A stretch of DNA of 64,000 bases. It comes from Neodiprion pinetum (lineage: Eukaryota > Arthropoda > Insecta > Hymenoptera > Diprionidae). This document shows positions 1 through 11,913 of this stretch, in pieces; position 1 is the stretch's first letter; the number at the start of each line of letters is the position of its first letter. The position numbers and the translations under genes were made by a program. Below the pieces are notes generated by a model, which was not told the origin of the DNA, did no database searches, and was given only the letters and a program-made list of their open reading frames with translations. The DNA is taken from NCBI RefSeq assembly GCF_021155775.2, contig NC_060233.1:26949456-27013455 (forward strand). Direction: 5' to 3'.

Positions 1-184
1 CTGGATCCGGGCAGCCCATCTTTTCCTGGTTCGCCCTTGTTGCCCTGGGGACCCTGGATTCCGTTGACCCCGGGAATACCGGCGGGACCCAAATCCCCTC
101 GGTCACCCTTCTCACCCTTCGAGCCGAAATCACCCTTGAATCCCTGATCACCCTTGTCTCCTTTGTCGCCCTTCTCACCTGGAT
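1..184 (-). CDS. Collagen gene exon 9, partial: Gly-X-Y block running off the window
   Basis: The acceptor is tggaattacag; the exon starts in phase 1 (G|AT). It encodes DPGEKGDKGDKGDQG and continues in strict Gly-X-Y past GPAGIPGVNG and KGEPGKDGLPGS to the window edge, where it is cut. No termination codon or C-terminal non-collagenous domain is visible, so further exons lie to the left. An alternative acceptor six bases further in (gatccag|GTGAG) is possible. Confidence 0.93.
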   Translation of the reverse strand, partial: MQVRRATKETRVIRDSRVISARRVRRVTEGIWVPPVFPGSTESRVPRATRANQEKMGCPDP

Positions 185-1316
185 CTGTAATTCCACAGTT
201 TTTCGGAATGTTACATTTCAGTTGAGGTTTCGAGAGCACCAACAATTTTGAGATGTTGTAAAGATTTTTTAAGGTCGCGAAAAGCTCGTGGATTTCAGTT
301 AGTAATTACAAGACTCTCGGCATTCAGTAGGATTTTATTACGAATAATTTTCATCGGGGTAACAGAATGCTAGAAGATAATAGCAGATAAATTGCGAATG
401 GACTGTGCAGAATTTTTATCGAAGCTTGAAGGCGGGTTGTTATGTTCGTTGAAAGGTTTTAAGATCGCAAAAGAATTTCCAAGAAACTTCGTTGAATTTC
501 CGATGGCGAATATCTTTAAATGACTGGACAAGGATTTCAAGTAAATATTAATTGTCTTTGGTAAACTTCACTAAAATGAACTTGAATGTCACTTAAACTT
601 TGGCCAAAAATTTTTATACTCTCGAAGGATTAGATACGTTTCTGCCGGATTTTAGCACAGTTTAATGAAATTTAACAAACTTTCCTGGATTATATAGGGA
701 TCCTATCAATTTCATGAAACTTCAAAAGGTTTATTAGAAGGATTTGTCAAATATGAAGAGTTTCACAAGGATTGAACAAGAATTGTGATTAACTTTGCAA
801 GAAAATCATACATCACGTTCAACGTTATACATCTACGACAGACTTTCAATTAAAATGAATGTTTTTTCGAGAAATTCAGAGAGGTCATAGGAAAACCTTA
901 AGTCTTTGAAAAAACTTTACGAAAATTTCAAGAATTTCACTAAAATCTCAACATAATTACACACAGCTTGATGGAATTTCACCGATTTCGCGTGGGTCTC
1001 GGGAACTCCGAAAAATATTTTCTCATATATACGCGTCGAAGGTCTTTGTTTGAATTTCACAAGCTTACATCAGATGTAATAAAAATCCGACGAGGATCAT
1101 TGATAATCGTCAAATTTCCTTCTCGAGATTTCAACGTTTTGAATTCTGCATTTTTTTTCCAAGGGTAAATCTACGCAACACATATCAACCACTAATTTAA
1201 ATAAATATTTTTTTCTATTCCGTAGAATGAACGGTTGATGTTGGACCTGATCACACCAATTTCATCGCCCAAAAATATCAATAAAACTGTACCTATATCA
1301 CCAACGTTTATTCCAC
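185..1316 (-). other. Intron between collagen exons 8 and 9
   Basis: AT-rich and non-coding. It contains several loosely similar short phrases of the type 'aatttcac...aaacttt' but no clean repeat. The 66-codon plus-strand frame at 968-1,168 has no recognisable features. Confidence 0.7.
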
Positions 1317-1653
1317 CTTCCGACTTGGGTCCTGGAGGCCCTGGAGGTCCGGTAGGTCCCATTTTTCCTTCGGGACCAGCGTCTCCTTTGCTGCCCTTTT
1401 CAGCTGGCGTGCCGTTTGCTCCTGGAGCTCCTGGAACTCCCGGTGCTCCAGGCGATCCGGGCTCTCCCTTAAATCCTTGGAGCCCTGATGAGCCGTCCTT
1501 TCCGTGGTCACCCTTCGTACCCTTCAGACCCATTTCGCCTTTCACTCCCTTCGCACCCGCTACCCCAGTTTCCCCCTTAGGCCCACGTTCTCCTGGAGTA
1601 CCAGGATCACCTTTGTGGCCGGGAAGTCCGGGACGCATCGTTATTCCTTCCAT
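1317..1653 (-). CDS. Collagen gene exon 8: long Gly-X-Y block
   Basis: 337 bp, phase 0 in and phase 1 out. The acceptor is tttcccaatcag. It starts MEGITMRP, finishing the short interruption begun in exon 7, then a long Gly-X-Y run (GLPGHKGDPG to GPPGPPGPKSE). One triplet, AEK in GTPAEKG, has Ala in place of Gly. The donor is put at GAAG|GTGGAA (1,317/1,316) because it leaves a G that joins AT of exon 9 as an Asp codon. Other GT dinucleotides nearby (ATAG|GTACAG) are possible, so the 3' edge is less certain than the 5' edge. Overlapping plus-strand frames rich in Pro/Ser are antisense shadows. Confidence 0.93.
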
Positions 1654-3310
1654 CTGATTGGGAAATAATCGTTTGAGTCGTTTGAAGAGATTGTTTTATA
1701 AGATCAGAGATGTCAAATTTGATAATGCTTTTAATTTCTTTATGTTACGAGTCGAATTCTGACGGGGTTAAGAATGTAGAATGAATTTTCAGAACGAGTC
1801 GAAATATCGAAAAGTGAAAATATGGAGAGGCAAGGTATAGAAAATATGTGTATAAGGAAGTCAGAATTATGACTATTCTACGTTGTGCCTAATTGTAAGC
1901 ATATTTTTACTCATTCTGACGATTCACATATGATTTGACTTTGTTTATGCATCTCCACTTTTTGTTATTTCGACTTTCTACACTTTCAAATTCTATGATG
2001 AAACAGATAACCTTTCTCTCTCTCTTTTTTTTTACGTTTCATTTACATTCGCAAAATTACAGTACACTATAAACAGCAATGTTCACTGTGTTGATTGCCA
2101 TATCACGACACAGTATAAATTGGATGACTCACCCTGTACATGCTCCTAGGTTTCCAGCTAGGCTGCATTGTATAAAACGATTTGGAAACGATTAAAAATA
2201 TGTTAAATTCATTTTTTCTGTTATTCCTGAGTTTAGCACGTACGTTTTTTCAGGCTTGTCTTGTATTCTTTCACGTGTACCTTAGTTTACTCTCGTTTCT
2301 TTTGGTTCATATCTGTTTCGTTGTGCAATTGTTTTTTTTTTTTTTAATTACTTCTAATGCTTCAAACTATTTACATATATTCAAACTCATTTACGTATAT
2401 TGTATATTCTACTATAATATTAATATTGGACTATACGTGATAAATTTGCCCTCTCTGGGTTCCCCTGTTGGGTATTTTTTTCTTAAATAAACAAATAAAA
2501 ATAAACAAAATTACATATAGTATCAGCTTCTGCATATTTTCTTCGACTTCAACGATTAAATCTCGCAACCAATATTCTCCTAAAATTGATCGCCGACGAA
2601 TATTACGTGAATTTTGAAATAATAAAACGCATATTAGAATCATAATTGTGACGAATTAAATATTTTTCTTAAACCACACCACTGATCGATGAAAATCACC
2701 TGCAGTATTAGGAACGTAGAAATTCGAATTATTCGCCAAAGAAATTCCCACGGACAGTTCGACCCTCGACTCGCGGCCAACTGACACCTGTTGCTCGTAA
2801 ATAAATCACATTTACAATACTATAACACCTACTACACACGCGGCAAAGTAAATGTTACTCCAAATCTGTGAAGTGAACAAGTTTATTGATCTTAAGTTCC
2901 GGAATTAGTCGATACATCGTCTCTAGACTAACCGTAATGGGGTTCGTGATGAGAGAACACTTACAGGAATAGATACTCAAACAGCGGCTGAGCTAATCTC
3001 GGAGTGAATGATGATCAGCAGGGCACTTTCGACGCAAGCATTCGAAGTTTAAACCATTCATCTTATCGTTTCGGAAAATGAAACGAACGCCTCACGTTTT
3101 ATGTACCACGTACTTCAATAAAACACCAGTCAATTAACCAGTCACTAAGCGTTAATCGATTCACAGCTTTTGCTTTACGTGTAAACCAGATTTTTTTTTT
3201 TTGCATAATCTAGGTCAAAATGACAAAATTTTCCCTCAATCTATTGACGCAAATAAAAAATTATGGTTGCGCTTCTCTTCACGTTACAGAGTATTTGCGC
3301 GACGCATTAA
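1654..3310 (-). other. Intron between collagen exons 7 and 8, outer part
   Basis: AT-rich, with homopolymer T tracts. No coding exon is needed here, because exons 7 and 8 join in phase. A good donor-like site near 2,960 (GTAAGT on the minus strand) has no convincing exon before it. Confidence 0.65.
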
Positions 3311-3693
3311 GGGGAGGGGGGTACCGTTAATTGGGTGAAAAAAACACATTCTTTAAACATTTTTTCACAAGATACAGGCAATAAATTTTAAACGAACTGA
3401 TTACGGTATTGTAGAGTAACATTTCAAGAATATTTTCTGAAAATTTTAGGGTAAAATATTATCATAGAAAACAACTTGTTTTTCGAGACTACTCCGGAGA
3501 TTTGTTGCCAGCGGCTTGGTTTTTAATATTTTTCACTGAAATTTTCAGAAAATATTCTTCAAATTTTACTCTACAATACCGTAATCAGTTGATTTAAAAT
3601 ACATTGCATGTATCTTGTAAAAAAATATTTAAAAAAGTGTCTACTTTTTACCGATTTAACGATATACCCCCCTCCCCCCCCCCCCCCCCCGCC
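3311..3693. mobile_element. Foldback MITE with G/C-rich ends
   Basis: The two halves are inverted copies. The left arm (about 3,311-3,460) starts ggggaggggggtaccgttaa and contains ctgattacggtattgtagag. The right arm (about 3,535-3,693) contains ctctacaataccgtaatcag and ends in taccccccctcccc and a long C tract. The C run at 3,667-3,692 is thus the expanded terminal inverted repeat. Flanks read ttaa and ttag, possibly a decayed TTAA target duplication. No coding capacity. Confidence 0.7.
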
Positions 3694-3733
3694 CTTAGCC
3701 AAGTCGTGTCAAGTAAGGCGATCAATTACTTAC

Positions 3734-3931
3734 GTCGTATCCGGAAATTTCTCCCTTTCCCGGGGGACCTGGAGGACCTGTGGCCCCCTTTTCTCCAGGA
3801 ACACCGTCTCGGCCTGCTTCTCCCTTCCGACCTTGCGGACCTTCCACTCCATCAGCTCCTGTTATGCCCATATCGCCTTTGGGGCCCTTCATACCCGGTT
3901 GGCCCCGTTCACCAGGAGGCCCTGCGGCGCC
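3734..3931 (-). CDS. Collagen gene exon 7: long Gly-X-Y block
   Basis: 198 bp, exactly 66 codons, phase 0-0. The acceptor is gtttcttactaag and the donor GAC|GTAAGTAATT is perfect. It begins GAAGPPGERGQPG, runs as uninterrupted Gly-X-Y through GPPGPPG, and ends KGEISGYD, which leaves the triplet register. Exon length is a multiple of nine, as in many collagen exons. The donor lies only about 40 bp from the C-rich end of a foldback element (3,311-3,693), so that insertion nearly reached the splice site. Confidence 0.95.
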
Positions 3932-5545
3932 CTTAGTAAGAAACGGAGAACAATTTTTAGTGATATTCATATCCGAGAGCTGCAGACGTTTTATTCGAAG
4001 AAGCAGTTGTCACGAAAAACTGAAAGAAACTCATCGCCTGAGTCCTAATTTTTGCTGACGAAAAAGGTGAAATCGTGACGATCGTATGGAAAAAATTTAT
4101 CGTTACAAATATTTTGAGAAATCTTGCACATGAACCGGAGAGAATTATCGATTCTAGAATACATGGACGATTTGATTAAAATTTCGGAAAAACAATCAAC
4201 AATTCGACGGAGATTCAAACGAATTTTTTGGAACTTCTCTATATTCGTAAATATCCATAACTTTTAGAATTTTTATTAATTTTCTTAGAATTTGGTGTAC
4301 GACCTTTTGTTTTCAATTAGAATGTTGTTCTATATTTTGTCAGGTGAAATAGTCGAATATCTCGGGAATGATAGGATAGGTTGTACCGAAGAATATTTCA
4401 GAGAAAAGTTGTAGAGTTTCACGGAGGATGAGAGAAAGTTTTATCAGCAAATTTATTTTTACGTGCGTCTGTTTCTTTCTCGGTATCGTTCACCACTTCG
4501 AATTTTTTTGCGTTGCTACGATAGTTTTTCCGGTCTCTCCTAGTTCGAACATCTAACGAACTATCTCGAGCTATTGAGAACTAAAAAGACGATCAGCCGA
4601 TCTTACCTATTACCAAAAAGTTAAGATTTTTTATTCATCCAGCTAGTTATTTGCTGTGAATATAAATATTTGTGAGACAAATGATTTTAGGCAATTTCCG
4701 CAGAGATTTACGGTGAATAAAATAGGCCTAAAATATCAGAATTGTATAAAAGACACCAGAGTTTGTTAATCTTAGACGTTCTAAACATAAAATATTTTCT
4801 AAACGTATTGTAATATCCGTCTATAATTCGAAGTTACTCAAATTTTTTTCTATTGAGTAACAACAATTTGATTTTGTGACGATTTATAGTGGAAATAGGA
4901 GAAGAGACAGAGAAAGAGAGAGACGAATTTGGGTCGAGAGGGTTTATTAGATCTACGTAGTTCAAGAATACAAGACGTGTGACAACAGTGAGTTGAAGCG
5001 TGAGTCCTGGCCAGGTAGAAATTTTAACTGAATACAGGACCGAGAATATAAAGGCTTCAATCACAATTTTTTAAATTTATTTTTAACATCTTCATCGTCT
5101 TCTACATGTATCTATATATCTGAATCGAAAAACCTCTCTTGTCTAAATTTTATTTTACGGACAATTTTCTTCTCACTCGTCGTTTTATCTTTTTATTCAT
5201 ACATATGTGTGTTATTTGTTATTTGTTATGTGTGTGTGTTTTTTTTTTTTTTAACTATCAGGCTAAGTTTGTTAGACCTGCGACGAGTAGTGTCACTTTT
5301 ATATTGTAACCATAGAATAACGGATTTAAGGAAAGGTGAAGAAATAGAAGAAAAAAATCGAAAAATCTCTTGGTGTTTGTCTCTTTTTCTGATTTTATTC
5401 CGTGGATTTTAGATGAAACTAAAATCGTTACAGTTTCATTCGAGTTGACTATTATTCGCATAAATAACATTCTTGGAGATTTTTCGAACGGTTCTTTCTC
5501 TCCTCCCTGACACGGAACATTAATCCTTAACAGTTTTCTCCTCAC
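3932..5545 (-). other. Intron between collagen exons 6 and 7
   Basis: AT-rich intron. At 4,891-4,958 it holds a purine-rich segment (ggaaataggagaagagac...tagatctac) that is also present at 62,945-63,012. No exon is required for phase. Confidence 0.65.
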
Positions 5546-5716
5546 CGGCAATCCCGGTAAGCCTTGTTTTCCTTCTGCCCCCGACGCACCCGTCTCACCC
5601 TTTTGCCCCTGCATCATTTTTGGCATTGTGAAGGACGACATGAGGGCAGTTGTGTTACACGAACACGTGCCAGGCTCTCCCTTCTCTCCAGGTTCACCTT
5701 GAGGGCCAACAATTCC
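5546..5716 (-). CDS. Collagen gene exon 6: Gly-X-Y blocks around a Cys-rich interruption
   Basis: 171 bp, 57 codons, phase 0-0. The acceptor is gcttattttccag and the donor TTGCCG|GTGAGGAG. Order: GIVGPQGEPGEKGEPG, a 20-residue non-collagenous interruption starting TCSCNTTALM and containing KMMQ, then GQKGETGASGAEGKQGLPGLP. The interruption has a CxC pair and an N-glycosylation sequon (NTT). By analogy with interrupted collagens, the cysteines may form interchain disulphides that lock the trimer, and the break gives flexibility or a protease site (inference). Confidence 0.93.
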
Positions 5717-5978
5717 CTGGAAAATAAGCCCGTAAAATTCATGCACTCTTATTTTATTCACAGTCGTAATAAAAGCTTAAGCTCTGAAGTTCGCAATACA
5801 GCCAAGTCGTTATTGTTGAATTCGAGTTCATTAGATCCAGCGAGATATGCATGAATCTGCAGGGTAAACAATAGCAAGTTTTTTTTTTTTTTTTTTTTTA
5901 TGCAAGGAGAAAATTGTTTCTTCACGTTGTCCACTATTAATATTTTCTATTTAAATTCATTCCATAAATGGTTGATAC

Positions 5979-6088
5979 CTTCTGCTCGCCGTCATAGCCA
6001 GGTCCCGGTGGTCCCGTGGGTCCTGGTGGACCTCTGACACTCTCACCTTTTTCCCCTTTGTCTCCCTTATCCCCCTTTTGCCCCCTCG
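5979..6088 (-). CDS. Collagen gene exon 5: first Gly-X-Y block
   Basis: 110 bp. It starts in phase 1 after acceptor cttaccacag and ends on a complete codon at AAG|GTATCA, a moderate donor. It encodes RGQKGDKGDKGEKG, then one imperfection (GESVRG), then GPPGPTGPPGPGYDGEQK. Repeated K-G-D/E triplets are typical of invertebrate and membrane-type collagens. The GYDGEQK end breaks the Gly-X-Y register and forms a short hinge before the next block. A 75-codon frame in another register over the same DNA is a shadow. Confidence 0.9.
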
Positions 6089-6775
6089 CTGTGGTAAGAA
6101 AAGAAACGGTGATTTAAAGAGCTGAAGTTGACACGAAAGATATCTTATGCGCTGTAGGAGTCGTACAATTTTGTGCAGGTACATTTTTTCATGGTTCTCG
6201 GTCTTTCGACAACAGCTTTCGGATGGAAATTGTGAATCGAGAACGACTAATTAAAGGGGATTCCAATGCGATGGTCATTTTCAGAGGCACAGTTGGAGGA
6301 TTTTGTAAACTTGAGTAATGATGTTTGCGAGTGATGTGAGAAGGAACAGTTTCAATGAAGCTGAATCTCAAATGGTATAAATTTCGTATCTTGATTAACC
6401 ATTTTGTGAAATTTGTGATCGGGGAATTTCGTTGATCGAAGATAAGAGTTATTGCTTCAGAGATTTCGCAAGTCACATTAAAGATCAGCACCTTTAGAAA
6501 TCAAGATCTTCATTTTGTACAAATGAATAATTGGAAGATTTGAAGTTGACACAAATAAATATTGACTTATTAAGTTCAGAAATCTAGTCTGAAAAGTATT
6601 TATAATGATTTCGAGGTTCTGAAAATTATCGCAGGTTGTTCCTCGCATGCTAACCTTTCGATTAACTAAAATCTTGAGAATCTGTTGATAAGTTGAGTTT
6701 TGCCTTCTCAGGCATTGTTGTGAAATAATCACAATATCGTTAGCGTGGACTGAAACTTTTGAGAAATAAACTTAC

Positions 6776-6854
6776 GATCCATATTCGGCGGCGGTGGAGG
6801 TGGAGGAATGATCGGGTACTGTCTGTCGTCATCATCGTCATCCTCGTTTTTGTC
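6776..6854 (-). CDS. Collagen gene exon 4: acidic run and polyproline linker
   Basis: 79 bp, phase 0 in and phase 1 out. The acceptor is ttgaaacag and the donor GATC|GTAAGTTT. It encodes DKNEDDDDDDRQYPIIPP, then more prolines (seven in a row in total), and NMD. The proline run directly precedes the first Gly-X-Y triplets in exon 5, the usual position of a linker between a stalk and a collagenous domain. The final C joins CG of the next exon to give a proline codon. The CAT/GTC-rich plus-strand sequence here is the complement of the Asp codons and was not treated as a separate repeat. Confidence 0.85.
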
Positions 6855-8598
6855 CTGTTTCAAAAAAGAATTGATCAGACGGTGTACATTCAGTTTTTAA
6901 GCTCGCGTGAAACAGCAAGCAAGAAGCGTCAATGTCACTTGAACACATAATATCAGAGCCACGGAGTTAATTCGGTTAATGTCAAGTCGTCCTTTAGACA
7001 ACGTTCTGGCTCGTCGAGATAGTTAGAAGCGATTGAGCCGTCAAGCAGAATGGTTAGCAGTTCGTAGTCCGCCCAAAATTGCCCTCAAGCATTATTCTCC
7101 CGAATTTTCCAGGCAAGCACGCACGAGATGCACGCACATACACAGACGTACTCAGAAATTTGTGATAAATGAGTATCGTGTAACGATTCAAGTATACCAG
7201 CTTGTTAAAATTAGAATCGACTCATAGGGCTAATCACATACACCTCCTAATTCACGATGTGTTAATTTTATTTATTCAGTAATGTATTTATAAAACTCTT
7301 GAATATAATTGACGAATTATTAAAAATCGAAAACAATAAATGGCAACGAAGGTTCTAACGGTAAGTAACAAGTGTAAACAGATAAAATAGAATCACGACG
7401 ATAATCGATCGGAATATCATCGAAATAAAAAAGGAGCGTGGATCCTTGCTTCGTAACGAACAAGTTTGTTGACATACTATTATACCATTACTATTATACC
7501 ATTATTGACATACATCTACTAAAGACCTTCGAAACACAATTATCAAATTTAAGCCAATCGTAAGAAAACTTTATTTAAAAATAAAAGAAATATCGAGCGA
7601 CAATTTCCATTTAATAATTCCAATGTTATACACTTTTTTAAATACTTGATCAATCCGAAGTACGAATAATCGAATGAATGAACGAATACCTTAGATTATA
7701 CGAGTATACAATATGATGTGGCATTTTTATGGCTCCCCCCCCCCCTCCCCTTGCCCCCCCCCCCCCCTCCCCGCCCAAAAAAGGAAGAAGCTAGGAAACA
7801 GAAAAACAAATATTATTAAAAAATTTCTCTTCAGACATGGTAAAACTATTATTGTAAAGTTGTTCCTAAGAAAACCTATCCTTGATTTGTGTGTCTTTTT
7901 TTCAGGAAATGTTGGGCTAGTTTTAAGCTCCTCGTTTTTTAAATTTATTTATAAGTTTATTTACAATACACTCGGAGTTGGAATAGTCGTGACTAAAGAA
8001 GCGCATGAAAGCAACCCGCCGATCCAGTTTGCCACTTTCAACTATCGAAGATTGTCGCAATCGTAACGAGGTTGACTACAACTGGCTAATGATCAGCCCC
8101 CAGTTTCACCGTTTCCAATTCCAGAGATGCTACGACGATACTGTGATAATTAGAACTGTATCATTCGCCTCGGAGTTTCTGCCGCCAACTATCTACCCGA
8201 TTCTGATACCTCTACCGACACCAAAGATGCACAATACTCACTGCGAGGAATTATTGTTCGATAGAAGTGAACATGAAGATATTTATTTGCTGGAAATCGC
8301 GTTACCGTGTTCGCTTGCTTATTCGGACTTCTATGTACAGAGAAGCTTTGTGTTTATGTCCAGAGTCTACTCAGAGGGAGATGACAATTACGCATTGTGT
8401 GACTATGGTTGACCGGTCCGAAGAACCTCCACTTCGGTGTGTACTGACGCAAACAGTACCTAGGAAACGCTGGTCTATGATCGTTACGCTAGCTTCTGCC
8501 TGTAGGACGTTTCAAAGCGGATATTATGCCCTCGTATCTATACTCAGAGCACAATAAAGGAGTCAGATGTTTAAACATAATGTAACAAATAACGCTGA
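6855..8598 (-). other. Start of 17-kb intron; one unrecognised open frame
   Basis: Mostly AT-rich intron. A C-tract cluster lies at about 7,734-7,774. A plus-strand frame at 8,005-8,412 (135 codons; contains FHRFQFQRCYDD and ILIPLPTPKMHN) lies in DNA of higher GC than its surroundings. I do not recognise it. It has no evident splice sites and overlaps a second open frame, so it may be a decayed repeat or chance. Confidence 0.4.
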
Positions 8599-9023
8599 CA
8601 ATGAGAAAAATTTCATATGTTACAGTAACTCGAAAAATTCAGTAAAACAGGTTAAAAAAACTGTCTGGATATTGTTGGAATTACGAAAAACGAGGTACGC
8701 CTAACCATTTTGCGCTGTTGTCGATCTTTTTTTTTGGTAATTGCAACGCAAAATCAGTTTGTGAGGTTTAATCTACTTTTTTATTTAAATAAGGCTTTAA
8801 CGTCAATTTATTGTTGCACAAGCATTAAATTTTCCCAACAGTTACAAGAAAATATAGCAACAGTGATCGTAATGAGAAAGAATAGTAAGAGATACTAGAC
8901 TTTTTGGTAACAGCTACAAAACCAATTCTCATTTTTTACCTAGTACTATATTTTTCGATCATGGTAAAAAATAAAAACAGTTAAGGACTGAGCGGGAACC
9001 GGAACTACAAATTTCTCTCAGTG
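8599..9023 (+). mobile_element. CACTGAG MITE, copy 1
   Basis: About 425 bp, non-coding. The left end is decayed (caatgagaaaaattt) and the right end is aatttctctcagtg. Internal landmarks shared with all copies: ggaattacgaaaaacgaggt, cattttgcgctgttgtcgat, ggctttaacgtcaattta, gatactagacttt. A TA follows the right end. The short terminal inverted repeats and TA flanks suggest a Tc1/mariner-type MITE (inference). Confidence 0.8.
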
Positions 9024-10372
9024 TAAAATTGTTATCGAATTGTTGAAGTACGAAGTACATTAACATTGATTCCAGTACATGATATGCCATGTCTAAATCC
9101 AAGAAGTAAACTCGCGAGACACACACAAAATATAAACATAAGGTGTGCGTAAAGGCCGTTTTGGTCATATATTGTCCTGTGTATATAAGCCGTGGGAAAG
9201 GATTCCATGAGTCGGTGATGATGCTAACCAGTACGATATATGTATACATTTAAAACAAAACATATCCTATGTGATATTGTGTGAAATATAAAGGTGGATT
9301 TTGTTGTATACAATAACCTACTCCAGTTCCTCACGCACTTAAAGACGAACACCTTTCTCAATCATGCGAATTGAACAATGTTATTAATTGAAAATCTTTT
9401 GAAAAAAAGCAAATGAAAAATTAAAGCCAATCGATAATTTTTTACTAGACGTTTATCTAAAATACAATCAATTTCTTTTCGTTGAAGCATAAATTTTTCA
9501 CTATAGACGTGTTCATACACGGTATTTTTGAAAATTATTTCTGCAAAAGAATGTTCCAAGATACATGGCTTGGATTGATTAAAAGTATTATAACGACTGG
9601 TTGAAACAGAGAACGTTGAAAAATAAATATCGCGGAAACTACGTGAGTTTAAAATATAAAACAAAAATCACGAGTATCAATTTCAAATCGAAGAATATGA
9701 TAAAAACTTGACCAAGAATTCGAATGTGAAATGAAGGTAAAGCGTTGATCGATACTTTACTGCGTTTCTCTGATACGGAGATTTGCAAATTATGCACAGT
9801 AGCCGTAAGGTATTCGCAATAATTTCTCTCCAGAATGAAATAAAGGGATGCTGGTTCCATGGGCCACTGAGTTATCGTAAAACACCCCTACCAATCGATA
9901 TCCAAACAGATAAAACGTGATATTTTATACATACCGAAAGCCGCAATCTAGAGCTGGGATTGAAATTCCGAATTTGAGAAGTTCTGAAAGCGCCGATTAC
10001 CCACCGAATTTTTGCATGATAAAACATGAAATGAAGAAATCCAATTTTGACGAAACATCAAAGTTTCGAATGGTGCGAAACCCGACACACAAAGTTCCGA
10101 AAGGTTCAAATGCCAAAAGGACATAACTCAGAAAAGTCAAAGTTTGGAAAGTGTGAAGGCAAGAAAATTTAGAAATCTGAAACATCGAAATTCTAAAGGT
10201 CGAAGATTTTCAGCTCTGTAAATTTCTGGCTGGGTGAAATTTTACCACTTTGATCTTTCTTTGTATTGGATTTTCGATATTTCTACGTTCGGGATCCTGG
10301 TTATTCTGATTTTCGGCTTGCATCCACTCGTTGAATAAACCACGCTATATGAAAATAGTAACGTGGCATTTT
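9024..10372. other. Intronic stretch without a gene
   Basis: AT-rich. The only open frames are short and featureless. Around 10,020-10,300 there are loosely repeated phrases (aaaagttccgaaa, caaagtttgg) of a kind also seen at 21,260-21,520, possibly an old tandem repeat. At 10,331 'cgttgaataaa' precedes repeat unit A. The same phrase precedes unit B at 16,538. Confidence 0.5.
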
Positions 10373-10390
10373 TGATGCCCGTTACAAGTG

Positions 10391-10980
10391 GCTCCCGAAA
10401 CTCTGGGCAGAACCAAACGTAAGGGATTTCCGAGATCTAGTAGCGAAATATTTGCAAGAGAGCTCCAGAACTGGAGTCACGCATTCGAAATTCCGAGAGG
10501 GGACATTGTAGCAAGTAGCGACTAAGATAATTCAGGCTTTTTGTTTCTTTTTGTTTATCGAGTATCAACGGCATCAAGCAGGGAATCAGCAACAAAGTCG
10601 AGGAAATTCCGGAGCGTCGGAACAGCGACGATGTCGAAGGAAGGATGTCGAGGCTGCGGAAGGGGAGACAACGAAGATCCCTGCATCGCGGGAATCCAAG
10701 GCGGACGCGATTTCCGCTAGCGGCCGGCGCGCCGCAGCCTTCCCCGCTCACCCCGCCAACAGCTGACCGACGAATCTGCGAAGGACCGACTAACGACGAG
10801 GTAGCACCACCCCGCTCACCGCCAAGACCTCGTGGAGCTGCGCGGAGAACGAAATTGCGATCCAGCCCTAAGTTCTGCGCCGCGATGCTACGACATCTGC
10901 GCGCCGAGTTGCGCGATATACGAAATCGATGACGGATCGGATGTTGCGTATTCTTGCGGGTATGACGTCGCGTAAAAAAT
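10391..10980 (+). repeat. GC-rich left module of repeat unit A
   Basis: GC-rich (CpG-rich) block in AT-rich DNA, nearly identical to 16,693-17,280. It is open in several frames on both strands, including a 194-codon minus-strand frame and an Arg/Pro-rich plus-strand frame (MSRLRKGRQRR..., 10,645-10,932) that is kept in copy B. I recognise no domain. The multi-frame openness follows from high GC, so coding status is doubtful. Confidence 0.5.
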
Positions 10981-11913
10981 AGCGTAACGAGATCGGTGTT
11001 GCGGCTGGTCGACGATTTCAAAAATCACTCCAGTTCTGGCGATCACGCGAGGTGGTGGCTCGAGACAATTTGCGATCGGGAGTTTGGTTTTTTTTTTGTT
11101 GCCACGACGGCGGCGAGGATTCGCGAGTGGATGGGGGATTTCGTCTTCTGGATGTTGAACGGTAAGCGCTGCTGATATTCTTGCGATCGAATTTCGAGAG
11201 TAATTAAGTAAAGGTTTATCAGATAAAGGATAGCCGTTTTGGAATTTGCGTGTCGAAAAATACTCGAAATTCGTTTGCCGATTCTTTCGCTTGGTGACCG
11301 TAGCCTGAGTTACGCGTTATGAAGTTGAGAAAATTTTGAATATACGAAAATGTTGCGTAGAGTCACTGGCTTGATTCAATTCTTTCTCTTTTTGGAAATT
11401 ACGTACAGCCTGAATTCCGCTGTACAGGGTCGAGATGCGGTATCGTGTTTTACAGTGTCACCTCTCGAGTAGCTCGCGTATCGTCGGGGGTGAGAGCTCG
11501 ATTTTGCGGTACGACTTTTTAATTTTGGGTTGGCGGGGATACTGATTGAGTTTCGGACGTATCGCGATAAGTCTCGCTAAATTGAGGTTAAGACAAGTGT
11601 CATTTCAGATGGTGATTAGTGATGCGATTCGCGCTGTAGTTTAATACAGTACGATCACGATTAGCGCGTCGAATAAATATTTTTTTTTTGGTTTTTGCCC
11701 TTTTGTTTACCATTCAGCGTGCGGCTAGCGCAAGTTTTATGTTGATTTCTTAAATTTTTTTATTTGTTTCGAAATAACAGGACTGAGATGTATTGATGAT
11801 CAAAACTTAAGTAATGTTGATTACGGACTCAGAAGATTTATTATCGACATTGATAACATTGTGTATACCGGTATTTTTTGAGGCTAAAGAGATGTTATTT
11901 CATGAGGAACTAA

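Noticed and set aside
1235..1657. Pro/Ser-rich 140-codon plus-strand frame
   Set aside because: It is the antisense of collagen exon 8; the minus strand has strict Gly-X-Y and correct splice sites.
3604..4058. Three overlapping plus-strand frames
   Set aside because: Antisense of collagen exon 7 plus the C tract of the foldback element.
5957..6184. 75-codon minus-strand frame
   Set aside because: Wrong register over collagen exon 5; the Gly-X-Y frame with splice sites is the real one.
10437..11021. 194-codon minus-strand frame as a gene
   Set aside because: The block is GC-rich and open in several frames on both strands; no domain recognised and the copy at 16.7-17.3 kb does not keep it intact.
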